Positions 53,837 through 55,936 of a DNA stretch of 55,936 bases are shown one piece after another. Made by a program: the position numbers and the translations under genes. Origin of the DNA: Saprospiraceae bacterium (GTDB lineage Bacteria; Bacteroidota; Bacteroidia; Chitinophagales; Saprospiraceae); assembly GCA_020627825.1 (NCBI GenBank), contig JAHDGD010000008.1, forward strand, positions 1 to 55,936, given 5' to 3'. The notes beneath the pieces are model-generated. The model was not told where the DNA came from. It saw nothing but the letters and a program-made list of their open reading frames with translations, and did no database searches. Every line of letters begins with the position of its first letter. Positions within the stretch are counted from its first letter, which is position 1.

Positions 53837-55501
53837 TTAACGAGCAAATGAAACTGCCCTTTTCTCTCGGATTACAGTTACTTTTACTTGACCTGGGTAT
53901 TGCATCTCGTCTTGTATCTTTTGAGAAATCATGAAAGATAAATCATCCGCATGATTATCGGATACTTTCTCACTTTCAACGATCACACGCAACTCTCTAC
54001 CCGCTTGTAATGCATATGCCTTTTGAACGCCATCATAGCCCATTGCTAATTCTTCTAATTCACCAATTCGCTCGAGATAACTTTCAAGAATTTCTCTACG
54101 TGCACCCGGTCGAGCACCACTTATCGCATCACAAGCTTGAACGATAGGAGAAATAATATTATTCATTTCTATCTCATCGTGGTGCGCCCCTACAGCATTG
54201 TTCACAACAGCATGTTCTTTATATTTTTCACATAATTTCATTCCAAGAATTGCATGTGACAATTCACTTTCTTCTTCTGCAACTTTTCCTATATCGTGAA
54301 GCAATCCAGCACGCTTAGCCATCTTAGCTTGCTTTGGCGACAACCCAAGTTCACTTGCCATAATGGCACACAGATGAGCTGTTTCAATACTATGCTTCAA
54401 TAGGTTTTGTCCATATGATGAACGATAGCGCATTCTACCAACCATCTTTACCAGATATGGATCAAGACCGTGAATATCTAAATCTATAACCGTTCGCTCC
54501 CCTATTTCAATGATCTGCTCTGTAAGTTGCTTTTTCGTTTTAGCAACAATTTCTTCAATTTTGGTAGGATGAATTCTGCCATCAGCAACCAATCGCTTCA
54601 ATGCTAAACGACAAATTTCTCTTCTTATAGGGTCAAAACTACTGATAACAATAGCTTCTGGTGTATCATCTACCACTATTTCAGCACCAGTAGCTGCTTC
54701 CAATGCACGAATGTTTCGACCTTCTCTACCAATGATTTGCCCTTTGATATCATCACTTTCTAAATTAAACACAGAAACTGTATTCTCTATCGTATACTCA
54801 GCACACATACGTTGGATGGATTGAATAACAATCTTTTTTGCTTGTTTGTTTGCATTTGCTTGTGCTCTCGCTACAGCATCTTTTTCTATGGCTAATGCCG
54901 CAGTCTCCGCTTTAGCTCGTACAGCTTCAAGTAATTGATCCTTGGCTTCCGCTTCCGTTAACTTAGATACATTTTCAAGAACTTTTATGCGTTCTTCATT
55001 TGCTTTGTCAAGTTCTTCTTTCTTACGACTTACAATCTTTAATTGCTTTTCAAGATTCTGCTTAATCGTCTTTAATTCTACTTTTTCGCTTTCCAGATTT
55101 TCAGTCTCATTTCGCAACTTATCCCGCTTACTTTGTAATTCCTTTTCAGCAGATTTCACGTCCATTTCACGCTCTTTCAACTGCACTTTATGATTCGCTT
55201 TTTCAGACTCGAAATCAGCTTTCAACTTTGCATAACGCTCTTTCGCTTCACTGATCTTTTTTTGCTTAATTTTATCATGCTTTTGTTCTGCAGTTGCTGT
55301 TATTTTATCCGCTTTAGTTTCTGCTTCATCAATCTTTCTTTTCGCCGTAAGCTCAGCTTCTTTTAGTGTTAAATCAGCTTTTTTATTGATCTCATTGATC
55401 TTGTTTTTATTAAGATTTCGCATCGTAAAAAATACTACTAAAAACCCCAATAAAGCACCTATAGCTAATCCTGCTATAGCAGCTCCAGTTAATACTCCCA
55501 T
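53837..55501 (-). CDS. rny: Ribonuclease Y
   Basis: 554 residues. An N-terminal membrane helix (about 4-27) is followed by a long charged coiled coil (about 30-240; many [17 protein letters not shown]-type heptads). A KH domain comes next (about 245-310: [31 protein letters not shown]), then an HD domain (about 370-465: [37 protein letters not shown]). The C-terminal segment ([22 protein letters not shown]...) is standard. RNase Y is a membrane-tethered endoribonuclease that starts mRNA decay. It lies downstream of zapA (89-nt gap), a common Bacteroidota order. A hairpin (ATGAACA/TGTTCAT, 55519-55536) sits in its leader. Confidence 0.96.
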   Translation of the reverse strand: MGVLTGAAIAGLAIGALLGFLVVFFTMRNLNKNKINEINKKADLTLKEAELTAKRKIDEAETKADKITATAEQKHDKIKQKKISEAKERYAKLKADFESEKANHKVQLKEREMDVKSAEKELQSKRDKLRNETENLESEKVELKTIKQNLEKQLKIVSRKKEELDKANEERIKVLENVSKLTEAEAKDQLLEAVRAKAETAALAIEKDAVARAQANANKQAKKIVIQSIQRMCAEYTIENTVSVFNLESDDIKGQIIGREGRNIRALEAATGAEIVVDDTPEAIVISSFDPIRREICRLALKRLVADGRIHPTKIEEIVAKTKKQLTEQIIEIGERTVIDLDIHGLDPYLVKMVGRMRYRSSYGQNLLKHSIETAHLCAIMASELGLSPKQAKMAKRAGLLHDIGKVAEEESELSHAILGMKLCEKYKEHAVVNNAVGAHHDEIEMNNIISPIVQACDAISGARPGARREILESYLERIGELEELAMGYDGVQKAYALQAGRELRVIVESEKVSDNHADDLSFMISQKIQDEMQYPGQVKVTVIREKRAVSFAR

Positions 55502-55590
55502 TATATGTATATTGTGCTATGAACACATATGTTCATATGCTTATGATGTAATAACCACACTTAATTTGAAAAAGAAATACAGTAGACGCC

Positions 55591-55860
55591 TTACTTGGTA
55601 AGTGCCTCTTCTACTTGGTCTAGAACCTTATCTACAGCTTCTTGGCTGTCTTTATTATGCTGGATCGTAAACGCTTGTTCTATACAGATCATAGTCAAAC
55701 AATCTTGCATGCTTATGTTTCCGTAATTCTGCTGAAATGTCTTTATTTTCGTCGCAAGTTCACCTTCAATCAATTTCACTTTCTTCACCTCCTCTTTACT
55801 CAATTTCAACGGAAATTCTTTGCCACCTATCTCGATCTTTGATTTTATAAGATGATTCAT
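55591..55860 (-). CDS. zapA: Cell division protein ZapA-like
   Basis: 89 residues, the usual short ZapA size. An N-terminal beta-hairpin domain (KSKIEIGGKEFPLKLSKEEVKKVKLIEGELATKIKTFQ) is followed by a long helix (QDCLTMICIEQAFTIQHNK...VDKVLDQVEEAL) that forms the dimer/tetramer coiled coil. ZapA binds and bundles FtsZ at the division site. It starts one base after the stop of the preceding small gene and precedes rny, the usual arrangement in this phylum. Identification rests on size, pattern and context. Confidence 0.85.
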   Translation of the reverse strand: MNHLIKSKIEIGGKEFPLKLSKEEVKKVKLIEGELATKIKTFQQNYGNISMQDCLTMICIEQAFTIQHNKDSQEAVDKVLDQVEEALTK

Positions 55861-55861
55861 T

Positions 55862-55936
55862 TTACACCGTTTTCAACATATCTAAACAATCATCCAATTC
55901 TCTAACTTGACGATCAATATTAGCCTTTATCTCATT
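55862..55936 (-). CDS. C-terminal end of a small coiled-coil protein (5' end outside window)
   Basis: Only the last 24 residues are visible, rich in charged helix formers (KANIDRQVRELDDCL), ending in LKTV and a TAA one base before zapA. In Bacteroidota a short coiled-coil protein often precedes zapA; that is the likeliest identity, but too little is present to name it. Confidence 0.6.
   Translation of the reverse strand, partial: NEIKANIDRQVRELDDCLDMLKTV

Noticed and set aside
53782-53847. Upstream start at 53847 for the outer-membrane protein
   Set aside because: The added residues are a translation of the rny terminator hairpin and would precede the signal peptide.
1-55936. tRNA, rRNA, tmRNA, RNase P and 6S RNA genes
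   Set aside because: Both strands were read for conserved cores. None was seen, including in the zapA-rny gap where 6S RNA can occur in other phyla. A covariance-model scan would settle this.

Overview
The window is about 56 kb of AT-rich DNA from a member of the Bacteroidota. The evidence is a PorX-type response regulator, a PorP/SprF-family protein, a protein ending in a gliding-motility (CHU_C, type B) sorting domain, a giant HYR-repeat surface protein, many candidate Bacteroidota -7 promoter boxes (TAnnTTTG) and few Shine-Dalgarno sequences. Mixed polymer-degrading and surface-adhesion content suggests a free-living, possibly gliding, aquatic or particle-associated heterotroph. Genus or family cannot be read from the sequence. 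No tRNA, rRNA, CRISPR array, phage or intact transposase was seen.

Layout. 1-6555 (-): N-terminal 2185 codons of a giant secreted protein with fifteen HYR-like repeats, a fucolectin-like domain and an IgGFc-binding-like domain. 6777-9894 (-): DUF1573 lipoprotein, LamG/CHU_C secreted protein, YbaB-like protein and Ca2+/Na+ antiporter. 9992-11271 (+): tatC and a small membrane protein, converging on porX (11249-12802, -). 13150-14373 (+): HD-domain dNTPase-like protein. 14495-17044 (+): OmpA-family envelope protein made largely of 23-residue repeats. 17854-19320 (-): proS. 19569-25696 (+): Asp/Tyr-, NPW- and Ser/Arg-rich secreted protein, FadL-like porin, M29 aminopeptidase, an unknown protein and a lipoprotein. 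26543-28270 (-): DEAD-box helicase. 28636-37763: xylose/xyloside module (galM, GH3-PA14 glycosidase, transporter, xylA, xylB, GntR/LacI-type regulator). 38129-43401 (-): rimP-nusA-infB-TIGR02757 operon. 43825-52706 (+): adk, obg, porP/sprF-like, glyA, truA, tadA, M28 membrane peptidase, ahcY. 52861-55936 (-): outer-membrane protein, rny, zapA and the end of a small coiled-coil gene.

Functional themes. (1) Cell surface and type IX secretion: PorX, PorP/SprF, the CHU_C protein and probably the giant protein, plus an envelope anchor with both OmpA and PG_binding_1 domains. (2) Xylose use: a GH3 lipoprotein probably releases xylose outside the cytoplasm; the symporter, mutarotase, isomerase and kinase feed it to the pentose phosphate pathway under a regulator that heads its own operon. 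(3) Core translation, RNA and nucleotide housekeeping in conserved Bacteroidota gene order.

The least expected signals are non-coding. There is a family of near-identical 21-23 bp GGGC-core palindromes just upstream of genes, one of which has become the end of a signal peptide. There is a 263 bp terminal-inverted-repeat element in two copies, with a 47 bp derivative apparently formed by deletion between internal direct repeats. A terminator-like hairpin lies inside the rimP-nusA-infB leader, another abuts a start codon, and a GC-rich structured island lies at 25855-26011.
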